Origin: Polaromonas sp.
Lineage (GTDB): Bacteria > Pseudomonadota > Gammaproteobacteria > Burkholderiales > Burkholderiaceae_C
DNA: 64,000 nucleotides
NCBI RefSeq assembly: GCF_029945895.1
Contig: NZ_JAQSDL010000008.1
Span: 1 to 64,000, forward strand
Reading direction: 5' to 3'
Below the pieces are notes generated by a model that saw only the letters and a program-made list of their open reading frames with translations, ran no database searches and was not told the DNA's origin. The first letter of the stretch is position 1; every line of letters starts with the position of its first letter. Shown here in pieces: positions 29,059-38,185 of this stretch. The translations under genes were made by a program, and so were the position numbers.

Positions 29059-29490
29059 ATGCCTGGCATCCACATCACCGACATTGAAGCGGCCATCAAC
29101 TACTGGCGCGAGAAAAAGCCCTCGCCCGACGGCATCACGCTCGCGCCCGAGCTGCGCGCCCTGGCCGAGGTCTACGCCTTGCTGGTTTTCCACCACGAGG
29201 AAGAGGCCGACGAGACCGGTTTTCCGCCCCGGGCCATGGCGGCCTGGCGCGCCTGGTACGACACGACCGCCGACACGCCCTGTATTGCCATCTGCTCGAC
29301 CAGTCAGGGCGACGAGTTGTGCAAGGGTTGCGGGCGCACCTTTGAGGAGGTGCAGCGCTGGCCCGAAATGAGCCCGGCGGCCAAACGCGGAACCTGGCGG
29401 CGTATTACTCAGGAAGACACGGCCTGGCGGTTTGGCCGTTATGCCGACCGTGCGCTGGAAAAGAGGGATGCACCGCCAGCGCTGCCCTGA
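29059..29490 (+). CDS. DUF3717-DUF1289 two-domain protein
   Basis: A 143-residue protein of unknown function. The N-terminal part (IHITDIEAAINYWREKKPSP to VFHHEEEADE, about residues 4-60) matches DUF3717. The C-terminal part PCIAICSTSQGDELCKGCGRTFEEVQRW (about 78-105) is the four-cysteine DUF1289 motif, a probable small metal-binding domain. DUF1289 proteins often stand alone, so the fusion is worth noting. No signal peptide. A family-B repeat follows at 29501. Confidence 0.85.
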   Translation: MPGIHITDIEAAINYWREKKPSPDGITLAPELRALAEVYALLVFHHEEEADETGFPPRAMAAWRAWYDTTADTPCIAICSTSQGDELCKGCGRTFEEVQRWPEMSPAAKRGTWRRITQEDTAWRFGRYADRALEKRDAPPALP

Positions 29491-29500
29491 AGCGCTGAAA

Positions 29501-29560
29501 GCAGGGTCTTTTTGGCTTCCAGCCCTTATACAGCGGGCGCGGGCAGCTATGGATTCAGGA
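29501..29560 (-). repeat. Dispersed family-B element
   Basis: The + strand reads CCAGCCCTTATACAGCGGGC...GGCAGCTATGGATTCAGG. It fills the 83-bp gap between the DUF3717-DUF1289 gene and the DUF2007-like gene, in the sense orientation of the upstream gene. Confidence 0.75.
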
Positions 29561-29573
29561 GTAAACTGGGCTG

Positions 29574-29882
29574 ATGCTCCGACTTGCCCGTGCGCCCAAC
29601 ATTGCCATTGCGGCGCTCTGGGCCGATGTGTTGCAGCAGGCGGGCTTTTCGGCCACGGTGCAGCGTTATTTTCTCGGCAGCGTGGCGGGAGAATTGCCGC
29701 CCGACCAGTGCCAGCCCGAAGTCTGGCTGACCCACGACCACGAAAAGCCGCGCGCCGAGGCCTTGCTGCACAGCCTGCAGAACCTGCCGCAACGCCGGTG
29801 GCTCTGCGCCTGCGGCGAAACGGTGGAGGGCGGTTTTGAGCAGTGCTGGTCCTGTGGCGCCGACATGCCGGCGCCTGCCTGA
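29574..29882 (+). CDS. DUF2007-like protein with C-terminal zinc ribbon
   Basis: A 102-residue cytoplasmic protein. The first 75 residues form a small alpha/beta domain (LRLARAPNIAIAALWADVLQQAGF... VWLTHDHEKPRAEALLHSL) resembling the DUF2007 signal-transducer family. The end carries two CxxC-type pairs, LCACGETVEGGFEQCWSCG, a zinc ribbon. Function is unknown. It follows the DUF3717-DUF1289 gene on the same strand. Confidence 0.75.
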   Translation: MLRLARAPNIAIAALWADVLQQAGFSATVQRYFLGSVAGELPPDQCQPEVWLTHDHEKPRAEALLHSLQNLPQRRWLCACGETVEGGFEQCWSCGADMPAPA

Positions 29883-29906
29883 AACGGGTCACTGCATCTT
29901 CAAGTT

Positions 29907-29992
29907 GGGGCCGCGGAACCGGCTCCGCCGGGCCGCAGGCGCAGCGGCCCCCTCGGGGGGCAGCGCATTACACGAAGTGAAAAGCGTGGGGG

Positions 29993-29993
<1 letters not shown>
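29907..29993 (+). repeat. Dispersed family-A palindromic element at the purB stop
   Basis: GGGGCCGCGGAACCGGCTCC...GCCCCCTCGGGGGGC...AAGCGTGGGGG, ending in GGGGGCTA, where CTA is the reverse complement of the purB stop TAG. The element fills the gap between the DUF2007-like gene and purB. Confidence 0.85.
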
Positions 29994-31492
<1,499 letters not shown>

Positions 31493-31555
31493 CTAAGCTG
31501 TTTGGCCGAGGCATTTCGACCCCATCGCCCCAGGGCCCACGACAAAAGATTGACT

Positions 31556-32182
31556 ATGAAACTCATTGGATCCTACGGCAGCCCTTATGTGCGCAAAGTG
31601 CGCATTGTGATGGCCGAAAAAAAGCTCGACTACCAGTTCGTCATTGAAGACGTGTGGGCCGCGGGCACGACCATGTCCGAATCCAATCCGCTGGGCAAGG
31701 TGCCCTGCCTGGTCATGGAAGGCGCCAACGGATCGGAAGAAGCCGTTTTCGACTCGCGCGTGATCGTCGAGTACCTGGACACCCTTTCGCCCGTCGGCAA
31801 GCTGATTCCGGTGCAGGGCCGTGAACGCGCCGAGGTGAAAACCTGGGAGGCCCTGGCCGATGGCCTGCTCGACGCGGCCATCCTTGCGCGGCTGGAGGCC
31901 ACCTGGGCCGGCCGCGACGACAAGCAGCGCTGCAAGGCCTGGATAGACCGCCAGATGGACAAGATCGACACGACCGTGCGGGCCATGAGCACCGGCCTGG
32001 GCGACAAGCCGTTTTGCAGCGGCATCCACCTGAGCCTGTCCGACATCGCGGTCGGCTGCGCCCTGGGTTACCTGGACTTCCGTTTTCCGCAGATCGACTG
32101 GCGCACGCCCTACCCCAACCTGACCCGGCTGTATGACAAGCTGGCGCAGCGGCCGAGTTTTATCGACACCCTGCCTTCCTGA
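31556..32182 (+). CDS. Glutathione S-transferase family protein
   Basis: A 208-residue GST. The thioredoxin-like N-terminal domain starts MKLIGSYGSPYVRKVRIVMAE, with the catalytic serine/tyrosine region at residues 6-10 and the glutathione-binding GKVPCLVMEG...VFDSRVIVEYLD (about 48-80). A helical C-terminal domain contains LSLSDIAVGCALGYLDFR (about 155-175). It resembles the YibF/YncG-type GSTs of proteobacteria. Substrate unknown. A family-B and a family-A repeat together fill the gap after its stop. Confidence 0.92.
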   Translation: MKLIGSYGSPYVRKVRIVMAEKKLDYQFVIEDVWAAGTTMSESNPLGKVPCLVMEGANGSEEAVFDSRVIVEYLDTLSPVGKLIPVQGRERAEVKTWEALADGLLDAAILARLEATWAGRDDKQRCKAWIDRQMDKIDTTVRAMSTGLGDKPFCSGIHLSLSDIAVGCALGYLDFRFPQIDWRTPYPNLTRLYDKLAQRPSFIDTLPS

Positions 32183-32187
32183 GTCGT

Positions 32188-32247
32188 TTCAGGCAAAAAA
32201 GGCCTGTAGCCCTTTTCTCATGCGGGCCAGCAGCTATAAAAACAGGA
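32188..32247 (-). repeat. Dispersed family-B element after the GST gene
   Basis: The + strand reads GGCCTGTAGCCCTTTTCTCA...CAGCAGCTATAAAAACAGG, starting 6 bp after the stop, in gene-sense orientation. Confidence 0.8.
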
Positions 32248-32277
32248 GCAACCTCGGGGACTCTCCAGCTCCGCAGA

Positions 32278-32379
32278 AGCCGCGGATCTGGCTTTGCCAG
32301 TCCGCAGGCGCAGCGGCCCTTTTCCAGGTGCAAGGGGCAGGGAGCCGCCGCAGGCTCGAAGTGAACGACCGTGGGGGCT
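32278..32379 (+). repeat. Dispersed family-A element at the NTF2-like gene stop
   Basis: GCCGCGGATCTGGCTTTGCC... then AACGACCGTGGGGGCTA, whose CTA is the stop (TAG) of the minus-strand gene. The second hairpin (usually GCCCCC-TC-GGGGGGC) is degenerate in this copy. Confidence 0.75.
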
Positions 32380-32818
32380 ACGTCCCAGCCCGTTTTTTCA
32401 GCCAGCGCATCAGGCTGCCCAACAGCGGCAGCTTTTCATACAGCTCCTCTGCGGCGTCCCAGTAGTCGCGGTGGCGCGTCACCAGGCCGGCCTCGTTGAA
32501 GCTGATGTGCGAGGCGCCGCGTATGGTCTGCAGCTGCTGCGGCCCACGTCGCCTGAAATAAAACTCGAAGTTCCAGGTCAGGAAACACTGAAGTCCGTCG
32601 ACCACCTGCGCCGTCACCACAAAACGCGGCCGCTCCAGTGCCACGTACATGTGGTTGAAGATGCGCTGCACCTGTGCCAGGCCCTGCACTTCGTTGAACG
32701 GGTCCTTGAACCAGGTATCGACCGCATAGAACTCGCCCATGCGCGCCACGCTGGCTGGACTCAGGGTTTCAAAAAAATGCACCAGCGGCTCAACCGGGTC
32801 ATTCGGGATTGGGTTCAT
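32378..32818 (-). CDS. NTF2/SnoaL-like protein
   Basis: A 146-residue cone-shaped alpha+beta barrel protein: helical start VEPLVHFFETLSPASVARMGEFYAVDTWFKDPF, then strands (RPRFVVTAQVVDGLQCFLTWNFEFYF) and RDYWDAAEELYEKLPLLG at the end. Genes of this type accompany Cfa/DUF1365/SDR clusters in proteobacteria, where their job is not established. It lies 8 bp after the SDR gene on the same strand, so it is co-transcribed. Confidence 0.82.
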   Translation of the reverse strand: MNPIPNDPVEPLVHFFETLSPASVARMGEFYAVDTWFKDPFNEVQGLAQVQRIFNHMYVALERPRFVVTAQVVDGLQCFLTWNFEFYFRRRGPQQLQTIRGASHISFNEAGLVTRHRDYWDAAEELYEKLPLLGSLMRWLKKRAGT

Positions 32819-32825
32819 GGGGCGC

Positions 32826-33596
32826 TCACAGGCCTGTGAATTTTTGGATTGCCGGAAAATACAGCGCGTACGGCAAGATGCGCAGCGTCTTCATCCAGAG
32901 CGTAAACCGTTTCGGAAAGTGGATCTCGAACTGGCCCCGTGCCCAGCCGGCCAGGATCTCGGCCGCCGCCTGCGCCGGGCTGATCAGCGCCGGCATGCTG
33001 AACTGGTTGCCGGCGGTCAGTGGTGTTTCGACAAAGCCGGGGTTGACGAGACTCACCCCCACGCCGCTGGCCTGCAAGTCCAGGTACAGGGTTTCGGCTA
33101 GGTTGATCAGCGCCGCCTTGGTCGGCCCGTAGGCCAGGCTTTGCGGCAGGCCGCGGTAGCCGGCCACGCTGCCAACCAGGCTGAGGTGGCCGCTGCCACG
33201 TTGCAGCATCGTCGGCAACACCGCGTCGATCACATACAGGGCTCCCACGTAGTTGACCTGCTGGTGCCTGAGCATCTCTGCCAGGTCAAAAGCGGTGGCG
33301 CGCTGTTCCTTGTAGTAACCCGCGCAGTACATCATCAGGTCCAGCGGCCCCTGGGCCAGCACCGATTGCGCCGCGGTGTGCACCGCAGCCGCGTCCGACG
33401 CGTCGAGTACCAGGGCCTGTGCGCCGGGGTGGGTGGCCACAAAGGCCTCCAGCGCCGCGCCATTGCGCGCGGACACCACGACCTTCGCGCCGGCCTCATG
33501 CAGGGCATGCGCCGTGGCCTGGCCAATGCCGCTGGAGGCGCCGACCAGCCACACGGTTTTGCCGTGCCAGTCACGAAGGGGAAGGTTGTACGACAT
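32826..33596 (-). CDS. Short-chain dehydrogenase/reductase
   Basis: A 256-residue Rossmann-fold oxidoreductase. The cofactor loop is WLVGASSGIGQAT (about residues 17-30), with the catalytic serine in LSLVGSVAG (about 142) and the Tyr-Lys pair in YGPTKAALINLAETL (about 155-160). The C-terminus is hydrophobic (LPYALYFPAIQKFTGL), suggesting membrane contact. It sits in the lipid-modification cluster; the substrate may be an oxidised fatty acid, which is inference. Confidence 0.9.
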   Translation of the reverse strand: MSYNLPLRDWHGKTVWLVGASSGIGQATAHALHEAGAKVVVSARNGAALEAFVATHPGAQALVLDASDAAAVHTAAQSVLAQGPLDLMMYCAGYYKEQRATAFDLAEMLRHQQVNYVGALYVIDAVLPTMLQRGSGHLSLVGSVAGYRGLPQSLAYGPTKAALINLAETLYLDLQASGVGVSLVNPGFVETPLTAGNQFSMPALISPAQAAAEILAGWARGQFEIHFPKRFTLWMKTLRILPYALYFPAIQKFTGL

Positions 33597-33603
33597 GGTG
33601 CTG

Positions 33604-33669
33604 ATTTGTTATAAAAATGATAGCTGGTGGCCCAGGTGGTTCAAGGGCTGCAGGCCAATTTGACTTGAA
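33604..33669 (+). repeat. Dispersed family-B element after the DUF3833 gene
   Basis: TTATAAAAATGATAGCTGGTGG...TCAAGGGCTGCAGGCCAATTTGA. It lies downstream of the minus-strand DUF3833 stop (33684) in that gene's sense orientation, and upstream of the SDR start. Confidence 0.8.
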
Positions 33670-33683
33670 GAATGGAGGCGTGC

Positions 33684-34244
33684 TCAGCGTTTCGTGAACG
33701 ACAGCGTGACCTCACCGAGCCGGATGCCGAACTTGCTCATCACCGCCTTGTTGAGCAACACCTTGTCGTTCATCAGGTACATCCAGTCGTCGAACTGCAC
33801 CTCAATCACGCGCCCGTCGACCGGCAGCTTGAGCGTGTAGCCCCAGCGGAAGGCATTGCCTTTTTCCTCGCCGGCGGCTTCGCCGAGCACATCGGCGGCG
33901 GTACCGGTGTAGCGGCCGTCCGGTGTGCGTTTGAGGGTCCAGACCCGACGGTCCGTGCTGCCGTCCGAGTAGGTGAAGGCTTCATCGAGCACGCCGGTCT
34001 CCGCGCCTGGCGGGCCCTGCCAGCTGCAGGTCATGACCACGGTGAAACGTTTGACGACCTTGCCCGAGCGGTCGGTGAACACGCCGTACGCATCGACCGT
34101 GCCATTGAAATACTGGCGCATGTCGAGCACCGGTTTTTCGGCGGCGTAATCGCTGATCTGCGGGCCGGCGCAGCCCGCCAGCCCGACCAGCAGCGTCAGG
34201 GACAGGGCCAGCGCGGCGGCAGTTTTGTGAGGAAATGGTTTCAT
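33684..34244 (-). CDS. DUF3833 lipoprotein
   Basis: A 186-residue predicted lipoprotein. The signal peptide ends in the lipobox LAGC (cysteine near residue 25). The mature part, ISDYAAEKPVLDMRQYFNGTVDAYGVFTDRSGKVVKRFTV to VNDDWMYL-like FDDWMYLMNDKVLLNKAVMSKFG, is characteristic of DUF3833. Members occur with Cfa, DUF1365 and SDR genes; function is unknown. It overlaps the MFS gene upstream by ATGA. Confidence 0.88.
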   Translation of the reverse strand: MKPFPHKTAAALALSLTLLVGLAGCAGPQISDYAAEKPVLDMRQYFNGTVDAYGVFTDRSGKVVKRFTVVMTCSWQGPPGAETGVLDEAFTYSDGSTDRRVWTLKRTPDGRYTGTAADVLGEAAGEEKGNAFRWGYTLKLPVDGRVIEVQFDDWMYLMNDKVLLNKAVMSKFGIRLGEVTLSFTKR

Positions 34245-35536
34245 GGGGTGGCCTTTTCAGGTTCTGACGGGTGTTGGATGACGAAAAAATAGAGGCAGGC
34301 GGCGGCGGCCAGCTTGAGCAGACAGGGCAGCACGCAATACGCCACCAGCAGCGCATTCAGCGCCTGCGCGTCGCGTGCGCCCGGCGCGTAGCCGAACAGG
34401 CTGAGCAGCGGCAGGGCCAGGCCGGCGGCGAGCGCCAGGTTGAGCTTGATGGCGAAATTCCACCAGCCGAAGTAAGCGCCTTCGGCCCGGCCCGACTGGC
34501 CGTTGGCCTGGATCACGCCGGCCAGCAACGCGCCGGGCAGCGCCAGGTCGGTGCCCAGCGCAATGCCGGACAGCGCGCAGACGATCACGAAGGCCACGGT
34601 ATCCCCCGCGGCTATCTGCGTCGCCCAGCCAAAGGTGGCAATCGCCAGAACCATGCCCAGCAGCCAGGTCGGCGCCAGCCCGAACCGTTTGACCAGCGCC
34701 AGCCACAGCGGAATGGACAGGGCCGCGCTCACGAAATAGCTGCCCAGAAACAGCGGCTCCTGGCTGGGTGGCGCCTGCAGCCGGTCCTGGATGAAAAACA
34801 GCACCAGCGTTGCAGGCACCGCGCTGGCCGTGCCGTTGAGCAGGAAGACCGCGAGCAGGCGGCGAAAGCCCGGCTGGCGAAACGGCAGCCAGATCGAGGT
34901 CGCCGCGTGGAAGCCGGCGGGTGCGTGCTGCGGCACCGGTCGGTCGGCGCGCGTCCAGGCCAGCCAGCCGACTGTCAAGGCCACAAAAAACAGCGCGGTG
35001 CTCGCCGGCAGGCCGAACACGACCGGCGTGATCGACGCGAGCACCACGCCGACCAGACCCAGCCCCTCGCGCCAGGCCACGATGCGGCTGCGCTGGCGTT
35101 CGTCGCCGCCCAGCATGGCGCCCCAGGACTGGTGCGACACGCTGAGCGCGCTGTAGCCGGCATAGGTCAGCATCAGCATCAGGCTGGCCCAGACCACCAG
35201 CGCCGACGGCGCACTTACCAGCGGGAAAAACAGCAGCGCAAAACCCAGCGCCAGCACCAGCGCAGCGATGGCGCCCAGGCCCAGCACCGCCCTGGCCGAG
35301 CGTGCAAACAGGCGGTCGCTGAGGCGGCCCAGCAACGGGTCGATCAGGGCATCAAACAGGCGTGCGCCCAGCAGCACCGCGCCCAGGGTGGCCAGCGGCA
35401 CACCAAATTCACGGGCGTAGTGGTTGGGCAGGATCACGTACAGCGGCAGGGCCACAAAAGCCAGTGGCAGCCCCAGCAGGCCGTAGGCCAGGCCGTTGCG
35501 GGTGCCAAAGGCGCCCGGGGCGACGGCAGGCTTCAC
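34241..35536 (-). CDS. MFS transporter (GPH-like)
   Basis: A 431-residue inner-membrane carrier with about 12 helices. The motif GARLFDALIDPLLGRLSDR (about residues 57-75) is the glycoside-pentoside-hexuronide cation-symporter type loop. Membrane segments are broadly even along the chain. The substrate is unknown; its position between DUF3833 and the chalcone-isomerase-like gene, with overlaps on both sides, suggests lipid or lipid-precursor transport rather than sugar uptake. Confidence 0.87.
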   Translation of the reverse strand: MKPAVAPGAFGTRNGLAYGLLGLPLAFVALPLYVILPNHYAREFGVPLATLGAVLLGARLFDALIDPLLGRLSDRLFARSARAVLGLGAIAALVLALGFALLFFPLVSAPSALVVWASLMLMLTYAGYSALSVSHQSWGAMLGGDERQRSRIVAWREGLGLVGVVLASITPVVFGLPASTALFFVALTVGWLAWTRADRPVPQHAPAGFHAATSIWLPFRQPGFRRLLAVFLLNGTASAVPATLVLFFIQDRLQAPPSQEPLFLGSYFVSAALSIPLWLALVKRFGLAPTWLLGMVLAIATFGWATQIAAGDTVAFVIVCALSGIALGTDLALPGALLAGVIQANGQSGRAEGAYFGWWNFAIKLNLALAAGLALPLLSLFGYAPGARDAQALNALLVAYCVLPCLLKLAAAACLYFFVIQHPSEPEKATP

Positions 35537-36099
35537 ACGCCTGCTCCGGTTACCAGTGCGTTGCGCAGGCCGGGCTCGGAAGTGCCGGGCGACAGCCAGA
35601 TGCCGAAGAAGCGTTTGGCAAACTCGGCGTCACGTATTTCGCCCAGCGGCTTGCCATTCATCCAGAAGGCCGCACCCACCCCGGGCCGGTGCACACCCAT
35701 GATGCGATCGCCCTTTCTGACATCGGGCAGCACCCGGCGCAGCGCGGCCAGCCACTGGTCTGCCAGGTCGTCGCTGACCGGCGCGGTGCGGCGCATTTCC
35801 GTGATCGAGCGTTCGGCGATCGCCTGCCCTTCAAACGCGCGCAGGTAGCTCAGCTCCAGCGCCAGCGCCTGGTTGGCGAAGTTGTCCACCCGAAAGCCCG
35901 GCGCCGCCCACAGGCGCGCGTCGTAAACCTGAAAACCGAAAACACGCAGGCGCCCGCCGCCCAGCAGCCTGCCCTGCGGCAGGGCGCCCTCCAGTTCCGG
36001 CGGCCTGGGGCTGCCTGCCGTGGCTTCAGTGCCGGTCTGCGCGGCGGCCGGCACGGCAGCGCCGGCGCCCATGACCAGCGCCAGCGCCAGCAGCAGCAC
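35533..36099 (-). CDS. Chalcone-isomerase-like exported protein
   Basis: A protein of about 188 residues with a signal peptide (LLLALALVMGAGAAVPAAAQ) and a chalcone-isomerase-like fold: GGGRLRVFGFQVYDARLWAAPGF (about 60-80), ALELSYLRAFEGQAIAERSITEM (about 90-115) and FFGIWLSPGTSEPGLRNAL at the end. Bacterial members are thought to bind fatty acids. The GTG at 36099, five bases after the Cfa stop, is chosen. The stop overlaps the MFS start by ATGA, so cfa, this gene and the MFS gene form one unit. Confidence 0.82.
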   Translation of the reverse strand: MLLLALALVMGAGAAVPAAAQTGTEATAGSPRPPELEGALPQGRLLGGGRLRVFGFQVYDARLWAAPGFRVDNFANQALALELSYLRAFEGQAIAERSITEMRRTAPVSDDLADQWLAALRRVLPDVRKGDRIMGVHRPGVGAAFWMNGKPLGEIRDAEFAKRFFGIWLSPGTSEPGLRNALVTGAGV

Positions 36100-36104
36100 G
36101 CCCG

Positions 36105-37355
36105 TCAGATCTTGCGCAGCGTGTACTGCACCACGTCGGTGTTGGCCTGCGCGAAGGCGGCCTCGCAGTAGGCCAGGTAGAACTCCCATATGCGGATGAA
36201 CCTTTTGTCAAACCCGAGCTGGAGCACCCGTGACTCTTGCGCCATGAACTGTTCGCGCCACAGCCTGAGCGTGTGCGCGTAGTCCTGGCCAAACGAAAAC
36301 TCGTCGATAACCTCCAGCCCGGCGGCCCGCGCCTGGGCGCGGAACTCCTTCGGGCAGGGCAGGCAACCGCCCGGAAAGATGTACTGCTGGATGAAGTCGG
36401 TCGACGAGACGTAACGCTCAAACAGTTCGTCGGCAATCACGATGCTCTGCACGCAGGCCAGGCCGCCGGGCTTCAGCAGGCGCGCCACCGCCTGAAAGTA
36501 GGTGGGCCAGTATTCACGCCCGACGGCTTCGACCATTTCAATCGAGCAGATCGCATCAAACGGCGCATCACCGCTGGTTTTGCCTATGTCGCGGTAGTCC
36601 TGCAACCTCAAATCTGCCTTGTCGGCCGCGCCTGCCCGGGCCATGCGCTGCTGCGCCCAGGCGAGTTGTTCGGTGCTCAGCGTCACGCCGACGACGGAGG
36701 CGTCAAATTCGGTGGTGGCCATTTCGGCCAGAGCGCCCCAGCCGCAACCGATTTCCAGCACCCGGTCGCCGGCTTTCACGCCAGCCATGCGCAGCGCGCG
36801 CCTGACCTTGGCATGCTGCGCATCCTTCATCGAGGTCTGTGGCGTCTCGAAGATGGCCGATGAGTAATTCATCGTGCTGTCCAGCCACAGCTCGTAGAAG
36901 GCATTGCCCAGGTCGTAATGTGCGTGGATGTTTTTCTGGCTGTTGGCCTTGGTGTTGCGGTTGAGCAGGTGCTTGACGCGGTAGGCCAGGCGCCCCAGCC
37001 AGGTGCCGTAGATCACGTCCTCGACTTCCTTGCGGTTGACGATCAACACGCGCAACAGCTCGGTCAGGTGCGGGGTGGTCCAGTCGCCGGCGATGAAACT
37101 TTCGGCGAAACCGATGTCGCCCGAACGCAGCGCGGCGCTGCAGACTTTCCAGTTCACCAGCCGCAGGCTGGCCGTGGGGGCCTCGCCCGAGCCGAAACGC
37201 TGCATGCTGCCGTCGGGCAACTGCAGGGTCAGGGTGCCGTGTTTGAGGCGTGACAGCAGGCGAAAAGCCGTGCGTGCTGCGGCCGGAGCACCGCTGGGCA
37301 GCGCGAACGGGGGACTGGCGGCGCGGGAAGCAGGAGTGTTGGTGGCAGTGTTCAT
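36105..37355 (-). CDS. Cyclopropane-fatty-acyl-phospholipid synthase family methyltransferase
   Basis: A 416-residue SAM-dependent enzyme that modifies unsaturated acyl chains in membrane lipids. The N-terminal domain (about 40-140) precedes IHAHYDLGNAFYELWLDSTMNYSSAIF. The SAM-binding loop VLEIGCGWGALAEMA lies near residue 200, and EMVEAVGREYWPTYF (about 275) and QQYIFPGGCLPC (about 325) are active-site segments. This subgroup, found with DUF1365 and an FAD oxidoreductase, may make methylated or furan fatty acids rather than cyclopropanes. It overlaps DUF1365 by ATGA. Confidence 0.92.
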   Translation of the reverse strand: MNTATNTPASRAASPPFALPSGAPAAARTAFRLLSRLKHGTLTLQLPDGSMQRFGSGEAPTASLRLVNWKVCSAALRSGDIGFAESFIAGDWTTPHLTELLRVLIVNRKEVEDVIYGTWLGRLAYRVKHLLNRNTKANSQKNIHAHYDLGNAFYELWLDSTMNYSSAIFETPQTSMKDAQHAKVRRALRMAGVKAGDRVLEIGCGWGALAEMATTEFDASVVGVTLSTEQLAWAQQRMARAGAADKADLRLQDYRDIGKTSGDAPFDAICSIEMVEAVGREYWPTYFQAVARLLKPGGLACVQSIVIADELFERYVSSTDFIQQYIFPGGCLPCPKEFRAQARAAGLEVIDEFSFGQDYAHTLRLWREQFMAQESRVLQLGFDKRFIRIWEFYLAYCEAAFAQANTDVVQYTLRKI

Positions 37356-38185
37356 CGGGTCACAAAAATTTCAGGGGGCTGGGGTTTGCTGACAAATGGC
37401 ACACGTTTGCGCCAGAGCTTGAGGGCCTGCCAGTGAATGCGTGCCACCACTCCCACCGTCATGGCCGGATAGCCCCACAGGGCCTTGCGCAGCGTGGCCG
37501 CGGTGAGGACCTGCAGCGTACCGGCAACGCTGGTTTGCAGCAGCGGCCCCTGCCCGTCGTCGTAGTCGATGCGTGCCACCGTTTTTTCGATGCCTTCGGT
37601 TTTGGCACGCATGAAACGGAAGCGATAGAAGCCGTCGAGCGTGCAAAACGGCGACACGTGAAACACCTTGACGGCCTGCAGTTCCTGGCCATAACGCGGT
37701 CGGTCGAGCAGGTAACAGTGGCGCTCGCCAAAGGTGTTGTTGACTTCGACAACGATGGCGCGCAATTCGCCGTCGGCACTGTGGCAGTACCAGAAGCTGA
37801 CCGGCTTGAAGGTGTGGCCGAGCACCCGCGGGTAGGTGTGCAGCCAGACCTCGCCGGCGGCGTCTGTGATGCCCTCGCGCGCCAGCAGCGCATCGACCCA
37901 GGCCAGGCAGTCGTCGCTGCCCTCGCCGTGATCGCGGTCAAAAAAGCTCAGTGCCGCGCCGCGGTTGCGTGCCAGCGCGCCGTTGCCGTTCTGGCGCAGG
38001 CTGCGCAGCGGCAGCATCAGGAAATAGGTCGGGTAGTTGAAGGCGTTGACAGCGGGCTTGAGGCGGGTGTGCCGCACCTCGCCAAAACCGATCAGAGGTA
38101 ATGAGGCCCCGACTTCCGCGGCCCCGGCTTGGGCAGACGCAGCCCCGACGCTCCGCACGCCGTCCATGCCTGGCTGCGCGTTCAT
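37352..38185 (-). CDS. DUF1365 protein
   Basis: A 277-residue protein with FGEVRHTRLKPAVNAFNYPTYFLMLPL near the start (residues about 33-60), YCHSADGELRAIVVEVNNTFGERHCYLL (about 130-155) and KVFHVSPFCTLDGFYRFRF (about 170-190), the conserved DUF1365 segments. It always accompanies the FAD oxidoreductase and Cfa-like genes in proteobacteria and is presumed to act on lipid. No catalytic mechanism is known. ATGA overlaps exist on both sides. Confidence 0.93.
   Translation of the reverse strand: MNAQPGMDGVRSVGAASAQAGAAEVGASLPLIGFGEVRHTRLKPAVNAFNYPTYFLMLPLRSLRQNGNGALARNRGAALSFFDRDHGEGSDDCLAWVDALLAREGITDAAGEVWLHTYPRVLGHTFKPVSFWYCHSADGELRAIVVEVNNTFGERHCYLLDRPRYGQELQAVKVFHVSPFCTLDGFYRFRFMRAKTEGIEKTVARIDYDDGQGPLLQTSVAGTLQVLTAATLRKALWGYPAMTVGVVARIHWQALKLWRKRVPFVSKPQPPEIFVTR

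Noticed and set aside
28714..29892. 392-codon minus-strand frame
   Set aside because: Covers the riboswitch and is antisense to the DUF3717-DUF1289 and DUF2007-like genes, which have clear domain motifs.
34271..35848. 525-codon plus-strand frame rich in Gln/Arg
   Set aside because: Antisense to the MFS gene; composition is that of a reverse-frame shadow.
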